A stretch of DNA of 64,000 nucleotides from Flavobacterium ajazii. GTDB lineage: Bacteria > Bacteroidota > Bacteroidia > Flavobacteriales > Flavobacteriaceae. A model generated the notes under the pieces. The model was not told the origin of the DNA and did no database searches. It saw nothing but the letters and a program-made list of their open reading frames with translations. Within the stretch, counting starts at the first letter, position 1; each line of letters begins with the position of its first letter. The position numbers and the translations under genes are program-made. Where the stretch lies: positions 1-64,000 of the forward strand of contig NZ_JAAEHL010000002.1 in NCBI RefSeq assembly GCF_010614725.1, in the 5' to 3' direction. This document shows, piece after piece, positions 10,129 to 18,783 of the stretch.

Positions 10129-10686
10129 ATAGCAATAAAAAGTAACAGAGGTTCTCAGCAACCTCGAGTAGAAAAAAAAGATGCACACAGAATAAATAAT
10201 TTTATTCGTGTTCCTGAAGTACGTCTTGTAGGTGAAAATATCGAACCTGGGGTTTTTAAAATCGCTGATGCATTACGTTTAGCTGACCAGCTGGAGTTGG
10301 ATTTGGTTGAAATATCGCCAAATGCTGAACCGCCGGTTTGTAAAATTATGGACTACAAGAAGTTTGTTTACGAACAAAAGAAAAGAGACAAAGCTTTAAA
10401 AGCTAAATCTTCGCAAGTTGTTGTAAAGGAAATTCGATTTGGTCCTCAAACTGACGAGCATGATTATGAATTTAAAAGAAAGAATGCTGAAAAATTCTTA
10501 AAAGAAGGATCAAAATTAAAAGCATTCGTTTTCTTCAAAGGTCGTTCTATCATCTATAAAGATCAGGGACAAATTTTATTGTTACGTCTTGCTCAGGATT
10601 TAGAAGAACACGGTAAAGTTGAGGCTATGCCTGTTTTGGAAGGAAAGAGAATGATTATGTTCATTGCTCCGAAGAAAAAGAAATAA
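10129..10686 (+). CDS. infC: Translation initiation factor IF-3, probable ATA start
   Basis: IF-3 binds the 30S subunit, blocks premature 50S joining and proofreads start codons. The nearest ATG (10297) would delete much of the N-terminal domain. In the same frame, conserved IF-3 sequence ([19 protein letters not shown]) extends upstream, and an in-frame TAG at 10120 limits the start. The only plausible initiators between are ATA at 10129 (reading (M)[10 protein letters not shown]) or ATA at 10135. I choose 10129, giving 185 residues. A rare start fits the family: E. coli infC uses AUU, which IF-3 discriminates against, so the protein represses its own translation. The C-terminal domain follows the [10 protein letters not shown] linker. 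Codon use is normal. Confidence 0.9.
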   Translation: MAIKSNRGSQQPRVEKKDAHRINNFIRVPEVRLVGENIEPGVFKIADALRLADQLELDLVEISPNAEPPVCKIMDYKKFVYEQKKRDKALKAKSSQVVVKEIRFGPQTDEHDYEFKRKNAEKFLKEGSKLKAFVFFKGRSIIYKDQGQILLLRLAQDLEEHGKVEAMPVLEGKRMIMFIAPKKKK

Positions 10687-10787
10687 GTCATAAAGTTGAA
10701 GATCATAAAGTCGAAAGCCAAAGAAGGCTTTTAAACTTTGAGACTAAAGATATAAGTAAGTAAGAATAAATTAAAACACTAGGAAAA

Positions 10788-10985
10788 ATGCCTAAAATGA
10801 AAACAAAATCTAGCGCTAAGAAACGTTTTAAAGTTACTGGCTCTGGAAAGATTAAAAGAAAGCATGCTTTTAAAAGTCACATCTTGACTAAAAAATCTAA
10901 GAAACGTAAATTAGCTTTGACTCACTCAGCGCTAGTTCACTCTACAGATATGAAAAGCATTAAACAACAATTAAGAATTATCTAA
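10788..10985 (+). CDS. rpmI: 50S ribosomal protein L35
   Basis: 65-residue, strongly basic protein of the large ribosomal subunit. It starts [18 protein letters not shown] and contains the family's [17 protein letters not shown] signature. It lies between infC and rplT as in most bacteria. The 101-base gap after infC holds a small hairpin (about 10707-10739, AAAGCC/GGCTTT inside AAAGT/ACTTT). This could affect translation, but nothing in the sequence proves that. Confidence 0.97.
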   Translation: MPKMKTKSSAKKRFKVTGSGKIKRKHAFKSHILTKKSKKRKLALTHSALVHSTDMKSIKQQLRII

Positions 10986-11086
10986 TAATTCTTTAGGTTA
11001 AAAAATTATTTATATAACCTTGGAGTATGGCTTTGAAGTTCCTTTGATTCAATTCAGGACGCCTGCTACAAAAACACATTAAAATT

Positions 11087-11431
11087 ATGCCAAGATCGGT
11101 AAATTCAGTTGCTAAAAGAGCAAGAAGAAAAAAAATAATGAAGCAAGCCAAAGGTTTCTTTGGTAGACGTAAAAACGTTTGGACAGTTGCTAAGAACGCG
11201 GTAGAGAAAGCAATGAGCTATGCTTACCGTGACAGAAAACAGAATAAAAGAAACTTCCGTTCATTATGGATTCAACGTATTAACGCTGGAGCTAGATTAG
11301 AGGGAATGTCTTATTCTCAATTCATGGGTAAAGTTAAAGCTAACGGAATCGAGTTGAACCGTAAAGTTCTTGCAGATTTAGCTATGAACCACCCAGAAGC
11401 TTTCAAAGCTATTCTTAATAAAGTAAAATAA
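11087..11431 (+). CDS. rplT: 50S ribosomal protein L20
   Basis: 114-residue protein that binds 23S rRNA and is needed early in large-subunit assembly. The start [20 protein letters not shown] and the conserved [10 protein letters not shown] and [21 protein letters not shown] segments are standard for the family. It is the last gene of the thrS cluster and is followed by a strong terminator. In E. coli, L20 represses rpmI-rplT translation. No equivalent pseudoknot could be recognised by eye here. Confidence 0.98.
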
Positions 11432-11473
11432 AACGTTTTATAAACTCAATTTAAGATTACTTACTTATCATAA

Positions 11474-11508
11474 AAAACCCAATCATTCGATTGGGTTTTT
11501 GCTTTTTT
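11474..11508 (+). terminator. Terminator of the thrS-rplT operon
   Basis: Hairpin AAAACCCAATC-ATTC-GATTGGGTTTT (about 11474-11500) followed by GCTTTTTT. It begins about 43 bases after the rplT stop. Confidence 0.88.
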
Positions 11509-11556
11509 ATAACAAATCTTATTTATCTTTAAACCGAATACTCAGAAATCATCTAT

Positions 11557-12129
11557 ATGCATGCAGCTCTTTTAGATCACATACAAAAATTCATTACATT
11601 AAATTCTGAGGAAATTAATATTCTTGAATCAAACATTACTCTTTCAAAAGTAAAAAAGAAAGAACATTTACTGAAAGAAGGCCAAGTCTGCAACACTATG
11701 TATTTTGTAACAAAAGGCTGTGCGAGACAATACATAATTAATCCAAAAGGAACAGAACAGACACTTCAATTCGCAATTGAAAATTGGTGGATAACTGATT
11801 ATTTGAGTTATCATAATAATACCCCATCACATTTTTATATACAAACTGTTGAAAACTGCGAAATCGTAGTATTAGAAAAAAATGTCTTAGAATCTCTTTT
11901 AATCCAAATTCCTAAACTGGAAAGATACTTTAAAATTGTTTCCCAAAAATCATTTGGAGCCGCTCAAATGAGAATCAAATTTTTATTTACAATGTCAGCC
12001 GAAGAAAGATACAACCATTTTAAAAACCAACAGCCAGATTTCGTACAGCGTGTTCCTCAATACATGCTAGCCTCCTATTTAGACTTTTCTGCTGAATTTA
12101 TGAGTAAAATCAGGGCAGGTAAAGTCTGA
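11557..12129 (+). CDS. Crp/Fnr-type transcription regulator
   Basis: 190 residues, the usual size for the short flavobacterial Crp-like regulators. An N-terminal cyclic-nucleotide-binding-like beta-roll (about 20-115, including LLKEGQVCNTMYFVTKGCAR) leads through a dimer helix to a short winged-helix DNA-binding region (VPQYMLASYLDFSAEFMSKI, 164-185). The effector is unknown. It sits 78 bases upstream of, and in line with, a carboxymuconolactone-decarboxylase-like gene. In related genomes such regulators often control a neighbouring AhpD-like gene, so that gene is the likely target; this is inference. Confidence 0.85.
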   Translation: MHAALLDHIQKFITLNSEEINILESNITLSKVKKKEHLLKEGQVCNTMYFVTKGCARQYIINPKGTEQTLQFAIENWWITDYLSYHNNTPSHFYIQTVENCEIVVLEKNVLESLLIQIPKLERYFKIVSQKSFGAAQMRIKFLFTMSAEERYNHFKNQQPDFVQRVPQYMLASYLDFSAEFMSKIRAGKV

Positions 12130-12207
12130 TCTGAATTTCTTGAAGCAGTTCAAGTTTTTTAAAGTATACATGCCTGACCTTTGTAATGAACTTTAAAAAC
12201 ATATAAA

Positions 12208-12642
12208 ATGAATTCAAGAATAGTTATCCCGCAAGTTGCTCCAGAAGCTTACCAAGCCTTAATGAATTTAGAAAAATATATTTCTACAACTTCATTAACT
12301 TCAACTCATAAAGAATTAATTAAAATTCGCGCATCCCAAATAAATGGCTGTGCTTTTTGTATCAATATGCATACGGCCGATGCGAGAAAATCAGGAGAAA
12401 CAGAACAGCGTATTTATTTAATCAGTGCATGGCGAGAAGCAGATGTATTTACAGAAGAAGAAAAAGCAATTTTAGCTTTAACAGAACAAGTAACATTAAT
12501 CAGTAATCATGTTTCTGATGAAGTTTATCAAAATGCCGCCAGCCTGTTTGACAATAAATATCTGGCTGAAATTATTCTTACCATTATTACAATCAACTCA
12601 TGGAACAGAATGGCAATCACAACAGGATTAAGAGCTTCCTGA
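12208..12642 (+). CDS. Carboxymuconolactone decarboxylase / AhpD-like protein
   Basis: 144-residue all-helical protein of the AhpD/CMD superfamily. The redox motif is visible: Cys48-x-x-Cys51 followed by His55 (CAFCINMH). This is the form seen in alkylhydroperoxidase-type members rather than true decarboxylases. Expected role: a cytoplasmic thiol-dependent peroxidase or its reductant. It follows the Crp-like regulator and ends at a strong hairpin. The precise substrate cannot be read from sequence. Confidence 0.88.
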   Translation: MNSRIVIPQVAPEAYQALMNLEKYISTTSLTSTHKELIKIRASQINGCAFCINMHTADARKSGETEQRIYLISAWREADVFTEEEKAILALTEQVTLISNHVSDEVYQNAASLFDNKYLAEIILTIITINSWNRMAITTGLRAS

Positions 12643-12660
12643 CTTAATTAAAACAATTTA

Positions 12661-12697
12661 AAAAGGGCTTTTACAAATAGTAAAAGCCCTTTTCTAT
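12661..12697. terminator. Bidirectional terminator between convergent genes
   Basis: AAAAGGGCTTTTAC (12661-12674) pairs with GTAAAAGCCCTTTT (12680-12693) around a 5-base loop. It lies between the AhpD-like gene (+) and the convergent gene ending at 12723 (-), and can serve both directions. Confidence 0.85.
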
Positions 12698-12722
12698 ATT
12701 TTATATCCAAAAGGATAAAAAA

Positions 12723-13982
12723 TTATGTTTTCAATTTTTTCTTTTTTGCTGCAGGAAACAGAACATTGTTTAAAATCAGCCTGTAACCCGGAGAATTTGG
12801 ATGTAAATCTAAAACTGTTGGCGGATCACCTACCTGATGCTGAAAATCCTCAGGATCATGTCCTCCAAAAAAAGTAAACATACCTTTACCTTTTTCGCCA
12901 TGAATATAACGAGCTTCTCCGTTTAGTTCACAAACACCCATAATTAAAATATTTGATTTAATTAAAGTAGCATCAAAAGAGGTCGTCTGTCCCATAAACC
13001 CTTTTACCAACTGTGTATGATTTTGACATAACATACTCGGAATCGGATCCCATTTGGCTGAATATTCCATTAAAGTGAAATAATCTTTTTCAGGAGTAAT
13101 TCTACGCTTGGTAGTCATGTCAATATCTGAAAACTCATATTGTTCCGGCCTTCTTTCAAGTGTAAAATCTTTAAATGCAAAAGAATTACCATAATTTAAT
13201 TTTGATTGATAATTTGATTCACTTGCGTCACCATCAAACATAGCTTCACAAATATCTACGCCATCAGCCGCCAAAGAAATATCAAAACTATCAGTAGCAG
13301 AACACATAGCAAACATAAAACCTCCTCCAATAACGAAATCTCTAATTTTTTTTGCAACAGCTCCTTTTTCCTGAGAAACCTTTGCATAACCTAATTTTAC
13401 GGCTAATGCTTCAGCATCTTTTTTTTGTTCAATATACCATGGTGTATTTTTGTAAGCTGCATAAAATTTCCCATACTGTCCTGTAAAATCCTCATGATGC
13501 AAATGCAACCAATCATAAAGCAATAATTGATCACTTAAAACTTCTTCATCATAAATAGGGGTAAACGGAATTTCTGCATACGTAAGCACTAGTGTAACAG
13601 CATCATCCCATGGTTGTTTCCCTTTTGGCGTATAAACTGCTATTTTCGGAGCTTTTTCGAGAATAACAGATTCCATGTTTTGGGAAGGACTTGAAATTTC
13701 CTCTAAAATTGAAGTTTCTTCACTATCAGACAAAATTTCGAAACTTACTCCACGAATCTTACACTCTTTACGAATTTCATCTGCATCAGGCAATAAAAAT
13801 GACCCTCCACGATAATTCAGCAACCAACTTGCTTTATAATCCCTGCTTAAACACCAATAGGTTATACCATAAGCTTTAAGATGATTCTGCTGGCTCGTTT
13901 CATCCATCGGAAGGAGAATAAAAGATGCTTTTACTGATAATGTAAATAAAAAAAGTATTATATATACTAAGGTTTGTTTCAT
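12723..13982 (-). CDS. Conserved exported protein of unknown function
   Basis: 419 residues with an N-terminal signal peptide (MKQTLVYIILFLFTLSVKAS). The middle contains a glycine-rich turn followed by a cysteine (FVIGGGFMFAMCSATDSFD, about 220-240), which looks like the nucleophile elbow of a class I glutamine-amidotransferase-like fold. Near the C terminus is FFGGHDPEDF. I recall Bacteroidota homologues being annotated 'asparagine synthetase B', but I see neither an N-terminal amidotransferase cysteine nor a PP-loop ATPase motif. I treat that name as unsupported. Monocistronic, with a terminator at 12661-12697. Confidence 0.75.
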   Translation of the reverse strand: MKQTLVYIILFLFTLSVKASFILLPMDETSQQNHLKAYGITYWCLSRDYKASWLLNYRGGSFLLPDADEIRKECKIRGVSFEILSDSEETSILEEISSPSQNMESVILEKAPKIAVYTPKGKQPWDDAVTLVLTYAEIPFTPIYDEEVLSDQLLLYDWLHLHHEDFTGQYGKFYAAYKNTPWYIEQKKDAEALAVKLGYAKVSQEKGAVAKKIRDFVIGGGFMFAMCSATDSFDISLAADGVDICEAMFDGDASESNYQSKLNYGNSFAFKDFTLERRPEQYEFSDIDMTTKRRITPEKDYFTLMEYSAKWDPIPSMLCQNHTQLVKGFMGQTTSFDATLIKSNILIMGVCELNGEARYIHGEKGKGMFTFFGGHDPEDFQHQVGDPPTVLDLHPNSPGYRLILNNVLFPAAKKKKLKT

Positions 13983-14188
13983 TTCAAAATCTATTTAGTG
14001 TAAAGATATAAAAGGAAACATTTAAAACCTCGTCTCAAAAGTTTGATTTCATTATACTGCAAAAATTAATTACTTTTTTTACTTATTAAATCAAAAACAG
14101 GTATAAATACTTACAAACAATAAAGCACTTCTCGTTAAATTTGAATAATAAAAAAAACAAGCGAAAGTAGTATTTGAAAATTAACAAA

Positions 14189-14314
14189 ATGAAAGTTAAC
14201 GATAACAATAAAGAAACAAAACAACTAAATGTTTTACAAAAAATAGCCCTTGGTCTATTAGCCATAACCATTATATCTTATTATGTATTATCTATACAGT
14301 TTTTAACTAGCTAA
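14189..14314 (+). CDS. Small single-pass membrane protein (41 aa)
   Basis: ATG at 14189, TAA at 14312-14314. The N-terminal half is polar and charged (MKVNDNNKETKQLNVLQKI). It is followed by one hydrophobic segment (ALGLLAITIISYYVLSIQF, about 19-38), a clear transmembrane helix with a cytoplasmic-side lysine. It is convergent with the response-regulator gene, whose stop begins 3 bases beyond. No function can be assigned. The composition is unlike random out-of-frame translation, but such a short gene needs conservation to be certain. Confidence 0.5.
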   Translation: MKVNDNNKETKQLNVLQKIALGLLAITIISYYVLSIQFLTS

Positions 14315-14317
14315 AAT

Positions 14318-14986
14318 TTAAAGAGTCAAAACCGCAATTTCATTTTGAATAGCATAAACAACTAATCCGGCAATATTTCTGGATTCTGTTTTAAGCAACA
14401 AATTATTTCTGTGTCCTTCTACAGTTCTTGGACTTAAAAATAATTCTTCGGCAATTTCTGCAGTTGTTTTTTGATTACAGATAAGTTGAAGTATTTCGAT
14501 TTCTCGTGGTGACAAAAATCCTGACTCTAAACTAATTTTAGAGTTTTTAGATGACTGAATGGAATCCTGTATTGTTTTTAAAATATTCTCATTATAGAAA
14601 AAGCCTTTTTTGGCTACTTCATTAATTGTAGTAATTAAGTCTTTGGGAGTTGTGTTTTTAATTAAATAAGCTACTGCTCCAACCTGAATCATATTTGTTA
14701 TGAATGATTTTGTTTCATAACTTGTTAAGGCAATAATTTTAATTTCAGGGAAAATTTTTCGAATAATTTTGGTCGCTTCAACACCATTTAAAACAGGCAT
14801 TTTCAAATCCATAATAACGATATCAGGTTTTATCTCATTTGCATTCAAATTTGAAATCAGTTCATCGCCATTTGATGCCTCAAAAAGAATTTCAATATTT
14901 TCTTCTCGTTGAAGCAAAAAAGAAATGCCTTTACGAAATAAAACTTCGTCATCAACCAAAGCTATTTTTATTACAGAACCTTCCAT
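14318..14986 (-). CDS. NarL/FixJ-type response regulator
   Basis: 222 residues. The receiver domain (about 6-125) shows the acidic pair (DDE near the N terminus), the phospho-acceptor Asp in IKPDIVIMDLKMPV and the conserved Lys of the YLIKNTTP segment. A LuxR-type helix-turn-helix follows (LSPREIEILQLICNQKTTAEIAEELFLSPRTVEGHRNNLL, in the last 65 residues). It lies 112 bases downstream of a matching HisKA_3 kinase, which is its likely partner. Targets are unknown; the repeated 18-bp box at 14093 and 17213 flanks this pair and is a candidate site. Confidence 0.93.
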   Translation of the reverse strand: MEGSVIKIALVDDEVLFRKGISFLLQREENIEILFEASNGDELISNLNANEIKPDIVIMDLKMPVLNGVEATKIIRKIFPEIKIIALTSYETKSFITNMIQVGAVAYLIKNTTPKDLITTINEVAKKGFFYNENILKTIQDSIQSSKNSKISLESGFLSPREIEILQLICNQKTTAEIAEELFLSPRTVEGHRNNLLLKTESRNIAGLVVYAIQNEIAVLTL

Positions 14987-15098
14987 TTCTTTTAGGCTTT
15001 AAATTCTTTAACGGTATTGAAATTACAAAAATATATCATGCAGAGTAAAAAATTATCACATACTACAAAAATAATACATCATAAAACAAGTAATTTTG

Positions 15099-15890
15099 TT
15101 AAAAAGTAAAAAAAACATCAATTCCTTTACCTGGATAGGAACTTATATTGATAGTTCCATTCAAAAAAGATATTCTGCTATCAATGTTTTTCATTCCAAG
15201 CCCCTTATGATTTTCAGAATCTTCACAATCAAAACCTATCCCATTATCCTTATAAAAACAAGTATTTATTCCGTCAACATTTTCAAAACGAATAGAAATC
15301 TCAGATGATTTTCCGTGTCTTAGGGAATTATTCATTAATTCCTGTAAGATCCTAAATATATGCAAATGCCTGTCTTTCTCTTTTTCATCAAAATCAATTT
15401 TATTTTGATAAGAAACCTTAACAGATTTACTACTTTCAAATTCTTCGCACAACTCTTCTACACCAGCATGAAGCCCAAATTTATCAAAAACCGGTGGTAA
15501 TAAATTATGAGCAATTTTTCTTGAATTATCTAATGCTTTTGCGGTAATATTAATAATATTAGTAGTGATTTCTTTCGTTTCGTTCATTGTTAAATTAGCC
15601 GAAGTAAGCAAATAACTATTTAAGGATACTACATTCAATTTAGAACTAATGTCATCGTGCAGATCCTGGGCAATACGTTTGCGTTCTTCTTCCTGTGCAA
15701 GAATAACAGCACATAACTGATCCCTTTGATGTGCTAAGATTAAATCTTTTTTTTCTAATTCCTTTTGAATAATTTTCTTTCTGGAAAAATAAAAAAACAC
15801 AATTAAAGCAACCGCCACAATCATAAAAAAAAGGGATATGTACAAGATGATAGCTACTATCTCTTTTTCAGGAACTGAATTCAAATTCAT
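15099..15890 (-). CDS. NarX-type sensor histidine kinase
   Basis: 263 residues. One N-terminal transmembrane helix (about 12-33), with no periplasmic sensor domain, leads to a coiled segment and a HisKA_3 dimerisation helix with the H-box EEERKRIAQDLHDDIS (His near 79). The HATPase domain has an N-box (RILQELMNNSLRHG), DNGIGFD and GLGMKNIDSRI. The lack of an obvious sensor domain suggests that the signal comes from a partner protein, such as the adjacent membrane protein at 16067-16693. Same strand as the regulator gene that follows it. Confidence 0.92.
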   Translation of the reverse strand: MNLNSVPEKEIVAIILYISLFFMIVAVALIVFFYFSRKKIIQKELEKKDLILAHQRDQLCAVILAQEEERKRIAQDLHDDISSKLNVVSLNSYLLTSANLTMNETKEITTNIINITAKALDNSRKIAHNLLPPVFDKFGLHAGVEELCEEFESSKSVKVSYQNKIDFDEKEKDRHLHIFRILQELMNNSLRHGKSSEISIRFENVDGINTCFYKDNGIGFDCEDSENHKGLGMKNIDSRISFLNGTINISSYPGKGIDVFFTF

Positions 15891-15980
15891 ATAAGCTTTG
15901 TGGTATTTCTGTTATAATAGAATATAATCTACCATCAAAGATATTCTATTTAGAATTATATCAATAAAATAATTCAAATA

Positions 15981-16021
15981 AAAAATCCTCAGCAAAAAAC
16001 GAAGTTTTGATAAGGATTTTT
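15981..16021 (-). terminator. Terminator after the 121-aa/208-aa gene pair
   Basis: AAAAATCCT pairs with AGGATTTTT, with an inner AAAAC/GTTTT stem between them. It lies between the membrane-protein gene (ends 16067) and the kinase gene (starts 15890), and separates the two minus-strand units. Confidence 0.65.
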
Positions 16022-16066
16022 AAACGAATGTATTTTTCTGCTTTAGAAAAATATTTTATTCAAATC

Positions 16067-16693
16067 TTAACTGCTTTGTTTTTTAAAACTTATTTTCCAT
16101 TCGAATAAGATAGTAAAGTAATATATTACCACCAAAAAAGCATTTAATGTCCAGCTAAGATATTTAATATCATCACTAAGATTTTGTGACAAATTTCCTA
16201 TCAACAACAAGACAGTTGCACCAAGCAAATAAATAATGACACCAATTGTTACATAATAGTATTCTTTTGGTTCTGTAAGCATATTATAAAAATGGATAAG
16301 AGCAAAACCAACAATTAATAACGAAGTAATTGTTATTTCAAGTAAATTAAATTTAGTCCATTGAGAAGAATCTAAATAAAATTGTATACCAAAAATTATC
16401 AAAGCCAAAGTAATAGTAACAGTCACAATTCTTTTTTGAGTTTTGCTTTTAAATAATGATTTATAAAACAAACCCAACAAAATCATTTGCCCAATAAAAA
16501 AAAAATTGACTAATAATAAATTATTCATTTTTAAATGATATAGCACTTCCATACCAAATTGTACAAAAGATGTAAAAGCCAAATAACCAACAAAAAAAAC
16601 ATTAGCCTTTTCTGTCCAGAAAAAGCTAATGCTATATAAAATAAGGTTAATCAATAAAATGAAATAACCTAAATATATTAAGAAATCTATCAT
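16067..16693 (-). CDS. Integral membrane protein, unknown function
   Basis: 208 residues with about six or seven hydrophobic helices spread along the whole chain (for example FLIYLGYFILLINLILYSIS at the N terminus and FLVVIYYFTILFEW near the C terminus). The loops are short, so it is nearly all membrane. It starts 2 bases after the stop of the 121-residue gene and the two are surely co-transcribed. Position next to a kinase lacking a sensor domain makes a sensing role possible. I do not recognise a family. Confidence 0.7.
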   Translation of the reverse strand: MIDFLIYLGYFILLINLILYSISFFWTEKANVFFVGYLAFTSFVQFGMEVLYHLKMNNLLLVNFFFIGQMILLGLFYKSLFKSKTQKRIVTVTITLALIIFGIQFYLDSSQWTKFNLLEITITSLLIVGFALIHFYNMLTEPKEYYYVTIGVIIYLLGATVLLLIGNLSQNLSDDIKYLSWTLNAFLVVIYYFTILFEWKISFKKQSS

Positions 16694-16695
16694 TA

Positions 16696-17061
16696 TTATA
16701 GTGGAGTCTCAGGATCTCCAAAAGGAGGAACAGGACGACTTGTATCATAAACAACAGCTGAAGCTTCTTCACTTTTAGCAGCATTTATTCCACTTTTGAA
16801 AACATCTTTGTAAATTCCTGTTTCAGAATCGAATTTTGTTCCAACAAATATTAGTGTTTCTTCTCCGGCATTATTAATTCCTTTATAAGCACGAACCGCA
16901 TCGATATCCTGATCCAAAACCAATTTCAAGGCATCAAGAGGAATTAGGTATCCTGTAATCTTTTCTCCGGCTACTTCTTTTGAATCACGGTATTTTTTTG
17001 TCCATTCAATACCTTCTGACAATGGTATTTCAACATTTCCAAAATTTAATTTTTCCGACAT
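16696..17061 (-). CDS. Hypothetical soluble protein, 121 aa
   Basis: No signal peptide or membrane segment. The sequence is acidic, with a mixed alpha/beta pattern. It contains TGYLIPLDALKLVLDQDIDAVRAYKG and ends with a proline-rich tail (TSRPVPPFGDPETPL). First gene of a two-gene unit with the membrane protein. I do not recognise a family and assign no function. Confidence 0.7.
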   Translation of the reverse strand: MSEKLNFGNVEIPLSEGIEWTKKYRDSKEVAGEKITGYLIPLDALKLVLDQDIDAVRAYKGINNAGEETLIFVGTKFDSETGIYKDVFKSGINAAKSEEASAVVYDTSRPVPPFGDPETPL

Positions 17062-17634
17062 AATTTTAATTTGTTTTTGGTTAAAGTTAATATTGATTAT
17101 TTAAAATATTTGTCTGCTAAACTAATAAAATATTTTAAAAATCTAAGATTTAAACCGAAAAAAGAGCACATTAAAACTTTAATAAAAACTACTGAAAAAC
17201 AACAACTTAATTAAAAACAGGTATAAATACGTGTATCTATAATTTTATTATGATTTAACTTTGATTGTTAACTGTTGATTTAAAAAAACATTTTTATGCC
17301 AAATAAGATCATTTAATTTAAACAGTAAAAATTCCGCCTGATTCTTACAAGAAGCGCAATGAATTTGATAATTAACAAACTTTATAATTAATGCAATAGC
17401 TCTTAACTATTTATTGAAAAATTTGATACATGGTAATATACTTTTCATAACACAAAAAAAGGCATTCATACCATTTATTAGTATAAAAAACAAACAATAA
17501 TCTAGTTTTGGGATTAATCGAAATTAATTTCAGTCAAAATATATTGCCCTAAAATTCAATTATTTAGAAATCAAACTAATATAAAAAGGCATAAAACACT
17601 TGAATATTATTTTTTAACTATATAACTAAAATCT
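17062..17634. other. 573-base intergenic region with a repeated 18-bp box
   Basis: Very AT-rich, with no convincing gene. At 17213-17230 it holds AAAAACAGGTATAAATAC, identical to 14093-14110. This region must contain the promoters of the divergent 121-aa gene (-) and the tail-collar operon (+). No clean TTG-N20-TAnnTTTG match was found near either start. Confidence 0.6.
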
Positions 17635-18192
17635 ATGTCTACAGAACCATTTATCGGAGAAATTAAAATTTTTGGATTCGACTTTCCACCTAGAGGCTAT
17701 ATGAGCTGCAGTGGTCAACTCTTATCAATTGCTCAAAACACTGCTCTTTTTTCTTTACTCGGAACCGTGTACGGAGGAAACGGACAAGTAACATTTGGAC
17801 TTCCTAATTTACAAGGCCGTATGCCTATTGGACAAGGACAAGGTCCTGGACTTCCTTCTTATGTTATGGGACAGCTTGCGGGTACAACTAATGTAACATT
17901 ATTAACATCCAATATTCCGTCACACGTTCATACATTAAATAGTGTTGTAGTTAAACTACAAGCTTCATCAGCAAATGCAGATGAAAGCGTACCGGAAGGT
18001 AATTTCCCTGCAACAACTACAACACCGTCTTTTTCAGGTAATGGAGCTACTCCAAATGTTTTTACTGGAGGAACAACTGTCAGCGGAACGACAGATGCAA
18101 CAGGAGGAGGTCTTCCTATATCAATTATGAACCCTTATTTAGTTATCAATTATTCAATAGCTACTCAAGGAATTTTTCCAAGTAGAAATTAA
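17635..18192 (+). CDS. Tail-collar domain (MdpB-like) protein, copy 1
   Basis: 185 residues. The N-terminal half is a phage tail-collar domain (about 6-62), with FDFPPRGYMSCSGQLLSIAQNTALFSLLGTVYGGNGQVTFGLPNLQGR as the diagnostic segment. The rest is Gly/Thr/Ser-rich and likely forms beta-structure. This matches the 'microcystin-dependent protein' family, which occurs in non-phage settings in many bacteria. There is no signal peptide. A paralogue follows 21 bases later, and no other phage structural genes are nearby, so this is not a prophage. The function of these non-phage collar proteins is not established. Confidence 0.88.
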   Translation: MSTEPFIGEIKIFGFDFPPRGYMSCSGQLLSIAQNTALFSLLGTVYGGNGQVTFGLPNLQGRMPIGQGQGPGLPSYVMGQLAGTTNVTLLTSNIPSHVHTLNSVVVKLQASSANADESVPEGNFPATTTTPSFSGNGATPNVFTGGTTVSGTTDATGGGLPISIMNPYLVINYSIATQGIFPSRN

Positions 18193-18213
18193 ACAACCTT
18201 AAAGCAACATCTT

Positions 18214-18771
18214 ATGTCTACAGAACCATTTATTGGAGAAATAAAAATATTAGGATTTAATTTTGCTCCCAGGGGTTATGCAACTTGTCAGGGACAAATT
18301 ATCAGTATTGCCCAAAACACAGCTTTATTTGCTCTCTTAGGAACAAATTATGGAGGAAACGGACAAACTACATTCGGGTTACCTGATTTGCAAGGACGTG
18401 TACCTATCGGTCAGGGACAAGGAGGTGGCCTTCCAAATTATACGATAGGAGAAACCAGCGGAGCCACTACTGCTACTTTACTTTTATCAAACTTACCACA
18501 ACACATTCATACACTAAATAATGTTAGTGTAAAAATACAAGCTTCATCAGCAAATGCAGATGAAAGCGTACCGGAAGGTAATTTCCCTGCAACAACAACA
18601 ACACCGTCTTTTTCAGGCAACGGAGCTACTCAAAATGTTTTTACTGGAGGAACAACTGTCAGTGGAACAACAGATGCAACAGGTGGGAATTCCCCTTTTA
18701 GTATACTGAATCCTTATTTGACTATTAATTATTCCATTGCGACAGAAGGAATTTTTCCAAGTAGAAATTAA
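18214..18771 (+). CDS. Tail-collar domain (MdpB-like) protein, copy 2
   Basis: 185 residues, a tandem paralogue of the preceding gene with the same start (MSTEPFIGEIKI) and the same end (IFPSRN). The collar domain is at 6-62 (FNFAPRGYATCQGQ, NYGGNGQTTFGLPDLQGR). A block of about 145 bases in the second half (18538-18682) is almost identical to copy 1, while the flanking sequence is clearly diverged. This suggests gene conversion. Followed directly by a terminator hairpin. Confidence 0.88.
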   Translation: MSTEPFIGEIKILGFNFAPRGYATCQGQIISIAQNTALFALLGTNYGGNGQTTFGLPDLQGRVPIGQGQGGGLPNYTIGETSGATTATLLLSNLPQHIHTLNNVSVKIQASSANADESVPEGNFPATTTTPSFSGNGATQNVFTGGTTVSGTTDATGGNSPFSILNPYLTINYSIATEGIFPSRN

Positions 18772-18783
18772 TTTAAATTATTA

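Noticed and set aside
10297..10686. IF-3 starting at the first ATG
   Set aside because: It would remove much of the N-terminal domain, although conserved IF-3 sequence continues in frame above it.
12723..13982. Asparagine synthetase B annotation
   Set aside because: No N-terminal amidotransferase cysteine and no PP-loop synthetase motif; the protein carries a signal peptide.
17635..18771. Prophage or tail-like particle because of the tail-collar domains
   Set aside because: No capsid, tail tube, sheath, baseplate, terminase or lysis genes nearby. MdpB-like collar proteins occur outside phages.
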